Shown here in pieces: positions 1 to 8,905 of a stretch of 64,000 nucleotides of DNA (within the stretch, counting starts at the first letter, position 1; each line of letters opens with the position of its first letter). Below the pieces are notes generated by a model. It had not been told where the DNA came from, did not search any database, and worked only from the letters and a program-made list of their open reading frames with translations. Position numbers and translations under genes: made by a program. Origin of the DNA: JBBQZO01 sp038207625 (GTDB lineage: Bacteria; Pseudomonadota; Gammaproteobacteria; Burkholderiales; Burkholderiaceae_D); NCBI GenBank assembly GCA_038207625.1, contig JBBQZO010000006.1:1-64000 (forward strand). Direction: 5' to 3'.

Positions 1-128
1 AGCAGGTGCACGCTGGCGTCGTCGCCGGTGACGGTGACATACGCCGGGGTATCGGCCAGTGCGGCGGCGCTGCACAGGGCGAATGCGCCGGCCAGGGCAG
101 TCTTGATCAGGTTGTGTTTCAGGTTCAT
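1..128 (-). CDS. N-terminus of an exported protein, cut by the window edge
   Basis: Reading leftwards from the ATG at 126-128, the peptide begins MNLKHNLIKTALAGAFALC and continues SAAALADTPAYVTVTGDDASV before the window ends. It has a short basic start, a hydrophobic core and an Ala-x-Ala-type cleavage site (AALA/D), so a Sec signal peptide is likely. GAGGAAACCACC upstream is a good ribosome-binding site. About 42 residues are visible, too few to name a family. Confidence 0.6.
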   Translation of the reverse strand, partial: MNLKHNLIKTALAGAFALCSAAALADTPAYVTVTGDDASVHL

Positions 129-247
129 GGTGGTTTCCTCATGCTGTTTCAGGGTGCGCAAGCGCGCTTGCGGCATTCGAAGCGCCAGACGCGTCGGCGT
201 CTGGCGTGGCGGACGGTGTTGCCACCGTGCCGCCGCGGGTCGCTCAC

Positions 248-2572
248 TTAGTCCCAGCTGGCGTGCAGTTTCACGCCGGCGCTGGCCGTATTGGCCTTGA
301 CGTAGATGTAGTACCAATTGTTGGTCACCGGCGTGGCGATCGTGACCGACTCTTCATTGGTGCCCGGGGTGATCGAGGTGGCCGTGTTGGCACCGCCGAT
401 GGTTGGCCAGGTGTTGAAGTTGACGTACATGTCGACGTCGCCCGTGCCGCCTTCCGTCCACAGGCGCAGGTTCTTGGCGCCGGCTGGCAAGTTGATCACC
501 GCGGAGGCGTTTTGGCCGGCGGCCAGATCGACATCAACCCAGCAGTATTTGTTGAGCTGGTTGCTCGAGTTGCATGGTGTTACCTGAATGGCCACCGGCG
601 GAATTTCTACCGGCACAGGGCAAGCCTGGCCTTCCAGACCGGGCAAGGTCGGGCAACCGGCGGTGGTCGCGGCGGCCGTCCAGGTGGCAAACTCGGCGTC
701 GTACTGGGTGCCCAGCGCGGTCATGTAATTCCAGTAGCCGGTGTAGTCGCCAACGCGGAATTTGGCCAGGATGGTGTCGACATCGCTGCGGTGCTTCTCG
801 AACATGAAGCGTGTTGCCATGTAACCCCAGCGATAGGCGCGGTTCTGGTAGTCGTTCATCGAGTAGTCGTTGTTGAAGACGGTGCTCAGCGGGTAGACGG
901 GATTGCCCGCTTGTACGAGGTCGATCGCTTCCTGGTCGTCGTTCTCACGCGACAGGTATTCGGCCAGGCCTTCGATGTACCAGACCGACGGTTTGCTGAT
1001 CGCCATGCCGAAGTCGCCGTACATGTCGAAGCGGCTGTCGAGGTAGTGGATGTATTCGTGCTTCAGGTTCCATACCGAAAATTCAGGACGCAGCCAGGAT
1101 GCCTCGTGGGCGATGAAGCGGGCCTGGTTGTTCGGGTCGGCCGGGTTGCCTTCGAGTGACATGCCGCCGTTGTTGGTGGAGATGCCGAAGATGATGCCAG
1201 CGTATTTCGAGTACTGGGTGTAGTCGTGGAAAATGTTGATTTCCAACGCCGAATTGTAGTCATCGGCAACGGGCGTGTTGTTGGTCTTCATCATCTTGTG
1301 GAAGTAGGTCTCTTCCGCGCCGACGGTCGCGCACGCCCAGGCCATTTTCTCCGGCGACATGTCCTGCGCGCGGATCTTGATCGTCGGGCTACAGGTGTAG
1401 CGGTCTTTGAGCACGATGTCGGTGAGCTTGGTGGTATAGCCGCAGGTGCCGTAGTCGGCGCACTTGCCACTGTCGTAGAAGTCGGCGGCGGCGGCGGCGT
1501 TGAGCCACATGCCCATGTCGTTACCGGTCAGCGAAGTGGTGGCCAGCGTGGCCTTGATCTCGGCCTTGACGGTGGCGTTCAGGGACGGATATTGCATGAA
1601 ACGGAAGGCTTCGTTTTCCGTGTCGTTGAGCTGGAACGCGTCGCCGGTGTCGATCAGATCCTTCTTGTTGTCGCGCACGAACTTGTACAGCGCCCGGGCA
1701 TACGACGGATCGGCCGCTTCGATGGTGCGGCTTTCGTTGCGGAACTGGGCGTAGAAGAACACCGTCAACGCGCCGGTGAAGCCGCGCGACGCGGTCGCCT
1801 CACGCAGCGCGTAGCTGGCGTGCGGGCGCACCGAGGAATTGGTGTAACGGGTGATGATGTTGCGCACCGACGGCAGGAAATGCGCCTCGTCGAACATATT
1901 GGTGATCAGCTTGAGCGTTTCGGCCGCCGTGTTCGGTGTGTTCGGATTGTCCTTGAACAGCACAGTGCCATCGACCAGCGGTTGGATCCCGGTGCGTAAC
2001 ACGTCGCGCACCGCGTTCGACGGGAAGGCCACTTTCTGGTAGCTGGCCAGGTAGTAGCCTGCGCGCAGATACACCAGCAGGTTGTTGAGGACGATATTGC
2101 TGGCGTCGTAGGTGCCTGCCTCGAGCGCGAAGCGCTGCGCCACTGCCAGGAAGTTCGCTTCCGTGAAGATCACGGCCGCGGCCGTGCTGTCGAGCTGGAA
2201 CAAGCCGTAGCCGCATTCATAGTCGACCAGGTTGGCAACGTAGTCGGCCAGCGCGCTGCCGCTGTAGGTCGCCAGCAGGCTCATGTCGACGCATTCGGGC
2301 GTCTTCACGGAACTGGTCTTGGACAGCGTGCTGCGTCGTTGCTGCGCGCTCATCAGGTCCAGCCGGGGCTTGGTGGTCGGCGCCAGGTTGTAGGCTTGCT
2401 GTTCCGCGCTCGGTGGCAGGGTTTGCGGAGTACGCGGCATCGGCGCGCCATTCGTCGCACTCAGTTCTTCGCCCGGCGCACGGGGCGACAGGTCGGCCCC
2501 CGCGTAGGCGAGGCTGCTGGCCAGACTGGCGATGAGGCCGGCCAGCGCGATTTTCTTCTTCGAATATGACAT
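248..2572 (-). CDS. Secreted microbial collagenase, peptidase family M9
   Basis: Predicted 774-residue extracellular zinc metalloprotease that would degrade collagen-like or other structural protein. Residues 1-25 form a signal peptide ending SLAYAG. The central and C-terminal part has the thermolysin-like HEYIH zinc motif at about residues 505-509, followed by DSRFDMYGDF and the EGLAEYLS helix that supplies the third zinc ligand, as in Vibrio-type M9 collagenases. The last 95 or so residues (WVDVDLAAGQ, GDVDMYVNF, NWYYIYVKA) form a pre-peptidase C-terminal beta-sandwich common in secreted proteases. The start at 2572 was chosen over an in-frame ATG at 2596 because GGAG lies nine bases before it and it begins directly at the signal peptide. 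The gene stands alone behind an AT-rich upstream region. Family call firm; substrate not tested. Confidence 0.9.
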   Translation of the reverse strand: MSYSKKKIALAGLIASLASSLAYAGADLSPRAPGEELSATNGAPMPRTPQTLPPSAEQQAYNLAPTTKPRLDLMSAQQRRSTLSKTSSVKTPECVDMSLLATYSGSALADYVANLVDYECGYGLFQLDSTAAAVIFTEANFLAVAQRFALEAGTYDASNIVLNNLLVYLRAGYYLASYQKVAFPSNAVRDVLRTGIQPLVDGTVLFKDNPNTPNTAAETLKLITNMFDEAHFLPSVRNIITRYTNSSVRPHASYALREATASRGFTGALTVFFYAQFRNESRTIEAADPSYARALYKFVRDNKKDLIDTGDAFQLNDTENEAFRFMQYPSLNATVKAEIKATLATTSLTGNDMGMWLNAAAAADFYDSGKCADYGTCGYTTKLTDIVLKDRYTCSPTIKIRAQDMSPEKMAWACATVGAEETYFHKMMKTNNTPVADDYNSALEINIFHDYTQYSKYAGIIFGISTNNGGMSLEGNPADPNNQARFIAHEASWLRPEFSVWNLKHEYIHYLDSRFDMYGDFGMAISKPSVWYIEGLAEYLSRENDDQEAIDLVQAGNPVYPLSTVFNNDYSMNDYQNRAYRWGYMATRFMFEKHRSDVDTILAKFRVGDYTGYWNYMTALGTQYDAEFATWTAAATTAGCPTLPGLEGQACPVPVEIPPVAIQVTPCNSSNQLNKYCWVDVDLAAGQNASAVINLPAGAKNLRLWTEGGTGDVDMYVNFNTWPTIGGANTATSITPGTNEESVTIATPVTNNWYYIYVKANTASAGVKLHASWD

Positions 2573-3229
2573 CTGTTTGTCTCCATAATGTGTCATTCAA
2601 CGCGCTTCGCGTGCACCATGCCGCGCCGTCACGTACCACCGTGGCACCGAACGTCGCTGCGCGCGCCGCTGCCTTTACTGCTTGCCGATCAGTCCCCCTG
2701 CCCACGTGTTGGCGGCGGGATGCGGGGCTGGCCGGCGCTTGCCGAACAGGTTTGCTTGCGGGTCGAGCGTGCAGCGCGCCGGGCTGGCGGCCGACCTGTC
2801 GACACGGAAAAATTGAACTACACCCATATATTACAAATATATTTAAAAATAGCAAATAGATATTTAGAAAATATATCGATTTAGTTGAAAGAAATTTGTT
2901 GACGGGGTGCCATCAAGGCGTTGCGCCGGCCCGCGCCGAGCGCTTGTGCTGCCCGGCGCGATTGCCGCGCGCAAGCCCGGTTTCCCTATGACGAGCGGAT
3001 CAAGACGCGAGCTACCGGGGGCGCCGGACGGTTGTGCGCGTCGATCTGCCAAGCCAGCGATGGGTGCGCGCTGCGTGTGTCGTGTGGCGCCAACTGATTG
3101 GCTCCAAAAAGCAATAATGTCACAAATTAATTATTTATAGTTTTATAATTTTTAGCGCTAAAATAGCGCTGCGCGCACCTGCTCGCGCGCGGCCTTGTTG
3201 CACTATCGGAATTTTTAGGACACCTCCCC
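2573..3229. other. Divergent intergenic region with two AT-rich promoter zones
   Basis: This 650-bp gap separates the collagenase (leftward) from the DUF2167 gene (rightward). Two AT-rich islands, about 2808-2905 and 3110-3165, stand out in otherwise GC-rich DNA and probably hold the two promoters. A TATAAT at 3144-3149 and two AGCGCT hexamers at 3154-3159 and 3165-3170 lie upstream of the rightward gene. Short open frames in the gap have no ribosome-binding site or recognisable product. Confidence 0.5.
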
Positions 3230-4219
3230 ATGCTGAAGACACTGTTGACGACCTTGCTGCTGTGCGCGGCCCCCTGCTGGTTCTGCCCGGCCATGGCCGG
3301 CGAGGTGCCGGTCAAGCTGTCGGCCGAGGCGTTCGCCGCGTCGCTGCATTACCAGCAAGGCAAGATCGTGTTGCCTGGCGGCATCGCCAGTCTGAACTTG
3401 CCGGCCAGCTTCCGCTATCTGCCGCCGGACGACACGGCGCGCGTGCTGGCCGATGCCTGGGGCAATCCGCCCGGCGCCAAGACACTGGGCATGATCGTGC
3501 CTGCGGAGGTCAGTCCGCTCAGCGACACGGGCTGGGGCGTGATCGTCACCTACGACCAGGATGGCCACGTCAAGGATGACGACGCCGACAGCATCAAGTA
3601 CCCGGACTTGCTCAAGGACATGAAGGAGTCGGTCCAGTCCGGCAACGACGAACGCAAGCGTGCCGGCTATCCGGCCATGAGTCTGATCGGCTGGGCCGAG
3701 GCGCCCAGCTACGACAAGCGCAATCACAAGCTGTACTGGGCCAAGGAGCTGTCCACCGACGGCGCGCGCGACAACACGCTGAACTACAACATCCGCGTGC
3801 TGGGACGCAACGGCGTGCTGGTGCTCAACGCGGTGGCCGGCATGAGCCAATTGGGCGCGATCAAGGGGGACATGCAACATGTGACCGCCTTCACTGAGTT
3901 TTCCGACGGCAACCGCTACGCCGACTTCGACAGCAAGACCGACAAGGTCGCTGAATACGGCATCGCCGCGCTCGTGGCCGGCGGCATCGCGGCCAAGCTG
4001 GGTTTGTTTGGCAAGCTGCTGGGGTTCCTGCTGCTGTTCAAGAAAGTGCTCGTGCTGGCGCTGGCAGGGGGCGCCAGCGCGATCTACAAGTTCTTCGGCG
4101 GCAAGCGCAAAGATGGCCTGAGCAACAACGAAGAGGTGAGTCAGGAAGCAGAACTGAGCAATAAAGCCGAGTTTGCTCAGAACGCCGAACACTGCCCCAA
4201 AGTCGACCTGAGCAAATAA
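3230..4219 (+). CDS. DUF2167 family membrane-anchored protein
   Basis: 329 residues. A signal peptide (residues 1-23, ending AMAGE) is followed by the DUF2167 body, with the family's characteristic stretches GGIASLNLP, FRYLPPDDTARVL, GMIVPAEVSPL and WAEAPSYDKRNHKLYWAKEL. One or two hydrophobic helices follow near residues 244-287, then a charged tail. No catalytic function is established for the family. The next gene, six bases downstream, is an M50 protease, so the two are probably co-transcribed and may act together in the membrane (inference). AGGA lies about ten bases before the ATG. Confidence 0.85.
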   Translation: MLKTLLTTLLLCAAPCWFCPAMAGEVPVKLSAEAFAASLHYQQGKIVLPGGIASLNLPASFRYLPPDDTARVLADAWGNPPGAKTLGMIVPAEVSPLSDTGWGVIVTYDQDGHVKDDDADSIKYPDLLKDMKESVQSGNDERKRAGYPAMSLIGWAEAPSYDKRNHKLYWAKELSTDGARDNTLNYNIRVLGRNGVLVLNAVAGMSQLGAIKGDMQHVTAFTEFSDGNRYADFDSKTDKVAEYGIAALVAGGIAAKLGLFGKLLGFLLLFKKVLVLALAGGASAIYKFFGGKRKDGLSNNEEVSQEAELSNKAEFAQNAEHCPKVDLSK

Positions 4220-4224
4220 GCGCC

Positions 4225-4902
4225 ATGGGGAAATTATTGGCGTGGCTGTTCATGGCCGGCAAGCTGGCCACCACCGGTGGCACCATGCTGTTGTCGATGC
4301 TGGTGTACAGCTGGGTGTTTGGCTGGCGCTACGCGGTCGGATTCGTGCTGCTGATCTTTTGCCACGAGATGGGCCATTTTGTGGCGGCGCGCCAGCGCGG
4401 CCTGGACGTGGGCGCGTGGATCGCGCTCAAGGAGCTGCCCCACAATGTGGAGACGGAAGCGTATGTCGGTTTCGCCGGCCCGCTGGCCGGCACGCTGGCC
4501 GCGCTTGGCTGCTACGCGCTGGCGCGCCGCTACGACAGTTCGCTGATGCTGGCGCTGGCCTATGCGGGCTTCATGCTCAATCTGATCAACCTGATCCCGA
4601 TCTCGCCGCTCGATGGCGGACGCATCACGGCCATCATCTCGCCCAAGGTCTGGTTGCTCGGCGTGCCGCTGCTGGCGGCGCTGTTCTTTTACCGTCCCAG
4701 CCCGATGCTGATCCTGATCGCGATCCTGGCGTATCCGCAACTGAAGGCGGCCATCTGGGGCAATCCCGCCTTGCCGGAGCAGTATTACGAGGTGGCGCGT
4801 GAGACGCGCATCAACTATGCGGTGATGTATCTGGGCTTGCTGGTGTTTCTCGCGCTGATGAGTTACGACGTGCATCAGGCAATCGACGGCATGGCAGGCT
4901 GA
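4225..4902 (+). CDS. Site-2 protease-like M50 membrane metallopeptidase
   Basis: 225-residue polytopic membrane protein. The zinc-binding HEMGH motif lies in the first third (CHEMGHFVAARQ), and the third ligand motif NLINLIPISPLDGGR follows, as in M50 proteases. It lacks the PDZ domain of RseP, so it belongs to the small YwhC-like M50 type. It begins six bases after the DUF2167 stop and is probably translationally linked to it. Predicted to cleave a substrate within the inner membrane; the substrate is unknown. Confidence 0.85.
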   Translation: MGKLLAWLFMAGKLATTGGTMLLSMLVYSWVFGWRYAVGFVLLIFCHEMGHFVAARQRGLDVGAWIALKELPHNVETEAYVGFAGPLAGTLAALGCYALARRYDSSLMLALAYAGFMLNLINLIPISPLDGGRITAIISPKVWLLGVPLLAALFFYRPSPMLILIAILAYPQLKAAIWGNPALPEQYYEVARETRINYAVMYLGLLVFLALMSYDVHQAIDGMAG

Positions 4903-4949
4903 GTCGGACAGCGGCACACGCGGGCCGAATTTTCGCTACAAAAGATGTG

Positions 4950-4978
4950 TATTGGTAAAGCACAGAAACCCCTATAAT
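4950..4978 (+). promoter_or_regulatory. Candidate sigma-70 promoter for the amino-acid permease
   Basis: A perfect -10 hexamer TATAAT lies at 4973-4978. The best -35 partner is TATTGG at 4950-4955 (17-bp spacer), or TTGGTA at 4952-4957 with a short 15-bp spacer. Transcription starting near 4985 would give a leader of about 140 nt before the GTG start at 5128. Confidence 0.5.
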
Positions 4979-5011
4979 CGCTTAGTTTTGCTGGCGGGGC
5001 GCGATCCGTCC

Positions 5012-5098
5012 CCGGCCTGTGCCGCTGTGGCATGGCCGGCTCGCCGCCGTACGACGATAGGCGTTTGGGCCGGCGCGCGATGCAACACATCGCGCCGG
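5012..5098 (+). promoter_or_regulatory. Structured 5' leader with two strong hairpins
   Basis: Two stems can be drawn by eye. In hairpin A, CCGGCC (5012-5017) pairs with GGCCGG (5034-5039), with an inner TGCC/GGCA stem. In hairpin B, CCGGCGCG-CG-AT (5070-5081) pairs with ATCGCGCCGG (5089-5098), with a two-base bulge and a seven-base loop. They sit between the likely promoter and the permease start. This could be an RNA regulator of the transporter, but it matches no riboswitch class I recognise. Confidence 0.35.
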
Positions 5099-5127
5099 TT
5101 GTGTATCAATCATCAAAAGGATTGCTT

Positions 5128-6597
5128 GTGAATCAAACACTGGGCCAGAAACTGATACGTACCAAAACGGTCTCCGCCAAGGCGGCCGAAGCACACTCTC
5201 AACCGGGCACCGGCCTCGGACGCACGCTCGGTCTGTTTCCGCTGACCATGATCGGGGTCGGCGCCACGATCGGCACCGGGATCTTCTTCACGATGGCCGA
5301 AGCCGTGCCAAAAGCGGGCCCGTCGGTGATCCTCGCTTTCTTGATGGCCGCCCTGACGGCTGGGCTGACCGCGCTGTGCTACGCCGAATTGTCGTTTCGC
5401 ATTCCCGCCTCCGGTTCGTCGTATTCGTTTGCCTACGCCACCGTGGGCGAGTTCGCCGCCTTCATCATGGCCGCCTGCCTGCTTCTCGAATACGGCCTGG
5501 CCGCCAGCGCGACGGCGATCGGCTGGTCGGCCTATCTGAACAACTTCATGCAAAACGCCTTGGGTTGGCAGATTCCTGAAATGCTGCGCACGCCAATGAT
5601 CGTGTCGGGCCTGAACGGCGTGGAGTTCCATCCGGGCCAGTTCAATCTGCCACCGATACTGCTGGTGATATTGTGCTGTTTCCTGCTGATCCGCGGCACC
5701 AAGGAGTCCGCCACCACGAATGCAATCATGGTGATGATCAAGCTGGCGATCCTGATATTTTTCGTCGTTATCGCTTTCTCCGGTTTCGACGTGAACAATT
5801 TCAAGCCTTTCTTCAAGTCGGCCGACAGCATCGGTCCGGGCGGCATGGCCGGCGTGACGGCGGCGGCGGCGACGGTGTTTTTCTCCTTCATCGGCCTGGA
5901 CACGATCGCCACCGCAGGCGAGGAAGTCAAGGACCCGAAGCGCAACGTGCCGATCGGCATCCTGGCCGCATTGGTGATCGTCACCGTGTTCTATCTGCTC
6001 GTTGCGGTGGCCGCCATCGGCGCCCAGCCGGCGGCCAAGTTCACCGGCCAGGAAGCGGGTCTGGCGGTGATTTTGCAGACCGTGACGGGCAAAGCCTGGC
6101 CGGCCTTGATCCTGTCGGCCGGCGCCGTCATTTCCGTGTTTAGCGTGACGCTGGTGACCATCTACGGCCAGACCCGCATCCTGTATGCGATCAGCCGCGA
6201 CGGTTTGATCCCCAAGCTGTTCCAGAAGGTCAACCCGCGCACGCTGGCGCCGACCGGCAACACCGTGATCGTTTGCGTGATGGTCGGCCTGGTGGCCGGC
6301 CTGGTCGATGCGACGTTTCTGTGGGATATGGTCAGCATGGGCACCTTGACCGCCTTCATCGTCGTCTCGATCGCCGTGCCGGTGTTGCGCCACAAGGAAA
6401 ACGGCAAGGGCGTGGCCGGATTTCGGGTGCCGTTCGGCCCTTACGTGGTGCCGGGGCTGTCGATCTTCGCCTGCCTGTTCATCATGAAGGATCTGTCTGC
6501 CACCACCTACCGCGTGTTTTTCATCTGGATGTCGGTGGCGGTGACGACGTACTTCGTCTACGGTCTGCGCAATTCGCGTCTGAACCAGCCCGCCTGA
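5128..6597 (+). CDS. APC-superfamily amino-acid permease
   Basis: 489-residue inner-membrane transporter with about twelve to fourteen hydrophobic segments, of the cationic amino-acid/polyamine APC type (YfnA/YhdG-like). The first helix carries the hallmark GVGATIGTGIFF; later signatures are FSFIGLDTIATAGEEVKDPKRNVP and the YGQTRILYAISRDGLIP loop. The GTG at 5128 was chosen because AAAAGG lies just upstream and residues before it look like untranslated leader. Single-gene unit with its own promoter, structured leader and terminator. Substrate cannot be fixed from sequence; a neutral or basic amino acid is likely. Confidence 0.88.
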   Translation: MNQTLGQKLIRTKTVSAKAAEAHSQPGTGLGRTLGLFPLTMIGVGATIGTGIFFTMAEAVPKAGPSVILAFLMAALTAGLTALCYAELSFRIPASGSSYSFAYATVGEFAAFIMAACLLLEYGLAASATAIGWSAYLNNFMQNALGWQIPEMLRTPMIVSGLNGVEFHPGQFNLPPILLVILCCFLLIRGTKESATTNAIMVMIKLAILIFFVVIAFSGFDVNNFKPFFKSADSIGPGGMAGVTAAAATVFFSFIGLDTIATAGEEVKDPKRNVPIGILAALVIVTVFYLLVAVAAIGAQPAAKFTGQEAGLAVILQTVTGKAWPALILSAGAVISVFSVTLVTIYGQTRILYAISRDGLIPKLFQKVNPRTLAPTGNTVIVCVMVGLVAGLVDATFLWDMVSMGTLTAFIVVSIAVPVLRHKENGKGVAGFRVPFGPYVVPGLSIFACLFIMKDLSATTYRVFFIWMSVAVTTYFVYGLRNSRLNQPA

Positions 6598-6621
6598 TTT
6601 GGCGTGCGCGGTGAATTAGAA

Positions 6622-6644
6622 GGGGCGCGCTTGCGCCCCTTTTT
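6622..6644 (+). terminator. Rho-independent terminator of the permease gene
   Basis: GGGGCGC (6622-6628) and GCGCCCC (6633-6639) form a perfect 7-bp stem with a 4-nt loop, followed by five T residues, 24 bases after the permease stop. Confidence 0.85.
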
Positions 6645-7070
6645 GCCAATGCGCTAGCCGATCTATGCGTCACGTCATCGGATGCCAGTTCGCATGCCCA
6701 AGCTAGGCAGTGCGCGCGTCAAGCGTGGCGCGTCAAGACGTCGCGCTGCCGGTCGTCGGACGCGGCGGGACTGGCATAGCTCACGCAAATCGGAATGCGT
6801 TGTGGTGTCTGGCGCCGGCAAGGCGGCTTGTTCAGCGCACCGGCATGGGGGACGATGGTCGCCGCCTCAGTCGCAACGACTGCGTTGGGACGCTGGCCGG
6901 CTGAACGCGCGCTGGCCGGTCAATCGGGGCAGGGTAATCAGGAGCGTCTTGATCACGCCCTCGCGTCTAAGCGTTCAGTTCATGGCAGGATAGGCGCACT
7001 GTGTGCGGTGTCCGGCAGGCGCAACGGGTTCTTCTTCACTGGCAACCCTATTGCGCCGCTTGCGCGGTGA
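6645..7070. other. Intergenic region, no gene recognised
   Basis: About 425 bp between the permease terminator and the convergent PEP-CTERM gene. Several short frames are open, but none has a ribosome-binding site or a recognisable protein. No repeat or RNA gene was seen. Confidence 0.5.
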
Positions 7071-7673
7071 TTACATGAAACCAGCGCTGCGTTTCTGACG
7101 TCCTACCGCGAACAACAAGCCCAGTCCCGCAAACAGCATCAACATGGCGCTTGGTTCAGGCACGGCGGCGATTTCCAGCGCGCCAGTCTGGGCGAAGGTA
7201 TCCTGCGACAGGAAGGAGCCGCCCGCGTCCGCGCCCAGTGTGCGGGTATTGGTCAGCCCTTGCGAGACGACGGTCGAATCCCAGCTCTGCCACGATGCAC
7301 ATCCGCCACCGTCCAAGAAGATCTGGCCGCACGAGGTGATCGTATTGCGGTTGCCGGCTGGTCCGATGAAATAACCACTGATCTGCAACGGCAGGCCATT
7401 CGTCGTTACCTGTGGCAGTTGAATGAAGTGCGCCGCCGATAGCGAGTCAATGCTCATGTCCATCGTGTTTGTGCCATTTTGGACTATGCGCGCCGACAAG
7501 CTGGTGAGGACGCCCGCGTCAGATTGGTTGAACGTGCCAAACAGCACGAATGTGCTGCTTGGGTCGTTCTGATTGGTGAATCCTTCCGTGTATGAGAATT
7601 GTTGATCGGCATGGGCCGTTTGGAACAGCATGCTTGCGCACACGAATACGGCAGCCTTGAGTGTGGTTTTCAT
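7071..7673 (-). CDS. PEP-CTERM sorting-domain protein, copy 1
   Basis: 200-residue exported protein. The signal peptide ends at about residue 22 (TAHAD). The body is rich in Ser, Thr, Gly and Asn, with one cysteine pair (TSCGQIFLDGGGCAS). The C-terminus is a PEP-CTERM sorting tag: VPEPSAM, a hydrophobic helix LMLFAGLGLLFAVG, then RQKR. By family knowledge the tag is processed by an exosortase and the protein goes to the cell surface or exopolysaccharide; no exosortase is in this window. TCAGGAGA precedes the ATG. The upstream gene is a paralogue of equal length, roughly 70% identical by eye. Biological role unknown. Confidence 0.85.
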   Translation of the reverse strand: MKTTLKAAVFVCASMLFQTAHADQQFSYTEGFTNQNDPSSTFVLFGTFNQSDAGVLTSLSARIVQNGTNTMDMSIDSLSAAHFIQLPQVTTNGLPLQISGYFIGPAGNRNTITSCGQIFLDGGGCASWQSWDSTVVSQGLTNTRTLGADAGGSFLSQDTFAQTGALEIAAVPEPSAMLMLFAGLGLLFAVGRQKRSAGFM

Positions 7674-8235
7674 GGTTTATTCTCCTGAGATTGTGGAATG
7701 ACGAATGTGATTTGTTGTAATTGAAGATTTCAGATTGCTAATAACAACCGGCTGGAAATGGGAATACGCACGTGACTATCAGAAACGCAGCGACTTGTCA
7801 GTTTGTCGATCGCAATGAGCGCAGGACAAGACAAGAAGCTATTCTGTGAAAACAATGAATCGATCTTGGTTCGGTGCGTGAACAATGCTGGGTAATATGA
7901 ATTGAAGATCGCATTAGATAATGCGGAAACATGTGAAAAACAATTCAGGCATTGATTCTGGAAGTTATATTTCCAAACGACATCACGGCTGACTCAATTG
8001 ATAGTCGAAGACAAAGTGGCGGTGCCGAAAAAGGCCACATGCAAAATAGAATATTATTATTTTAAGATTTTGTGATCTATACGAAGGTATAAGCGACGTT
8101 GATTGCCGGCGCGAGGTGTCAGGCAGGACGCCTCGTCGCGAGGCGGCGGCGGTCCACATGCCGATGCACATTGTTCCTCGAGAGCGATTTCGGGCGCCTT
8201 GCGAAGGGCGACCGGAATCGATCCGCGCGCGCTTG
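7674..8235. other. Long upstream region of PEP-CTERM copy 1
   Basis: No gene seen. The stretch next to the gene (about 7725-7750) and a 57-bp block at 8036-8092 both have counterparts upstream of copy 2. The roughly 200 bp between them has no counterpart there, so either copy 1 gained or copy 2 lost DNA after the duplication. Confidence 0.5.
8036..8092. repeat. 57-bp upstream repeat, copy A
   Basis: AT-rich block starting CACATGCAAAATA and ending in the inverted repeat TATAC-GAAG-GTATA (8078-8091). It is nearly identical to 9055-9111, differing mainly in the AT-rich centre. It lies about 360 bp upstream of PEP-CTERM copy 1. The conserved palindrome suggests a shared regulator site or promoter. 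Confidence 0.7.
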
Positions 8236-8294
8236 CACCGGGCGCCAAATAGCCACGAAGGGCGATTTGGCGCCCAACCCTCGTGCGCCCGGTG
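8236..8294 (-). terminator. Nested inverted repeats after PEP-CTERM copy 2
   Basis: Two stems share bases: GGCGCCAAAT (8241-8250) with ATTTGGCGCC (8265-8274), and CACCGGGCG (8236-8244) with CGCCCGGTG (8286-8294). They lie nine bases past the stop of the leftward gene. There is no T run, so termination would be factor-assisted, or the structure may protect the mRNA 3' end. Confidence 0.4.
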
Positions 8295-8302
8295 TGGGGG
8301 AA

Positions 8303-8905
8303 TTACTTATAACCGGCGCGGCGTTTCTGACGCCCCACTGCGAACAACAAGCCCAGTCCCGCAAAAAGCATGAATGCGGCGCCAGGCTCAGGCACGGCCG
8401 CGATCTGCAGGGCGCCGGTTTGGGAGAAGGTGTCTTGCGAGAGCCAGTTCCCGCCCGCGCCCGCGCCTTGGGTGCGGATATTGGTCAGCCCTTGCGATGG
8501 GACGGAAGGATCCACACTCTGCCAGCTGGCGCATCCATCGCCGTCCAAAAACACCTGACCGCACGACGTGATGGTGTTCCGATTGCCGGACAGTCCGATG
8601 AAATAACCATTGATCTGCAATGGCAGGCCGTTCGTCATCGCCTGGGGAAGTTGCACGAATCGCACGGCTGACAAGGACGTGATGTTCATCTCCAATGTGA
8701 CGTTTCCATGTTCGATCACGCTGGACGACAAACTGGTGAGCACGCCGGCGTCGGACTCGTTAAATGTGCCGTACAGAACGAAGCTGCTGCTGGCGTCGGT
8801 CACGCTCGTGAAGGTTTCGGTGTACGAGAATTGTTGATCGGCGTAGGCCGTTTGTAGCAATGCGCTGGCGCACAAAAAAATTGCGGTCTTGATGATGGTT
8901 TTCAT
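8303..8905 (-). CDS. PEP-CTERM sorting-domain protein, copy 2
   Basis: 200 residues, collinear with the downstream paralogue. It has a signal peptide ending TAYAD, a shared FSYTE-FT and ITSCGQ-FLDG-GCASWQS core, and the tag VPEPGAAFMLFAGLG followed by RQKRRAG. The start at 8905 is supported by ACAGGAGAG upstream and by exact length agreement with the paralogue; an upstream in-frame extension to 8998 has no such support. Predicted exosortase substrate of unknown role. The shared flanks show that the pair arose by tandem duplication of gene plus promoter. Confidence 0.85.
   Translation of the reverse strand: MKTIIKTAIFLCASALLQTAYADQQFSYTETFTSVTDASSSFVLYGTFNESDAGVLTSLSSSVIEHGNVTLEMNITSLSAVRFVQLPQAMTNGLPLQINGYFIGLSGNRNTITSCGQVFLDGDGCASWQSVDPSVPSQGLTNIRTQGAGAGGNWLSQDTFSQTGALQIAAVPEPGAAFMLFAGLGLLFAVGRQKRRAGYK

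Noticed and set aside
2573..2596. In-frame upstream ATG extending the collagenase by eight residues
   Set aside because: It lacks a ribosome-binding site and would put polar residues ahead of the signal peptide; the ATG at 2572 has GGAG at the right distance.
4985..5127. Possible mini-ykkC (guanidine-II) riboswitch because of an ACGA segment near 5051
   Set aside because: The paired small hairpins with ACGR loops are not present; only generic stems can be drawn.
8010..8060. Possible sigma-54 promoter upstream of PEP-CTERM copy 1
   Set aside because: GG and GC dinucleotides are spaced by nine rather than ten bases, and the copy 2 upstream region has no equivalent.
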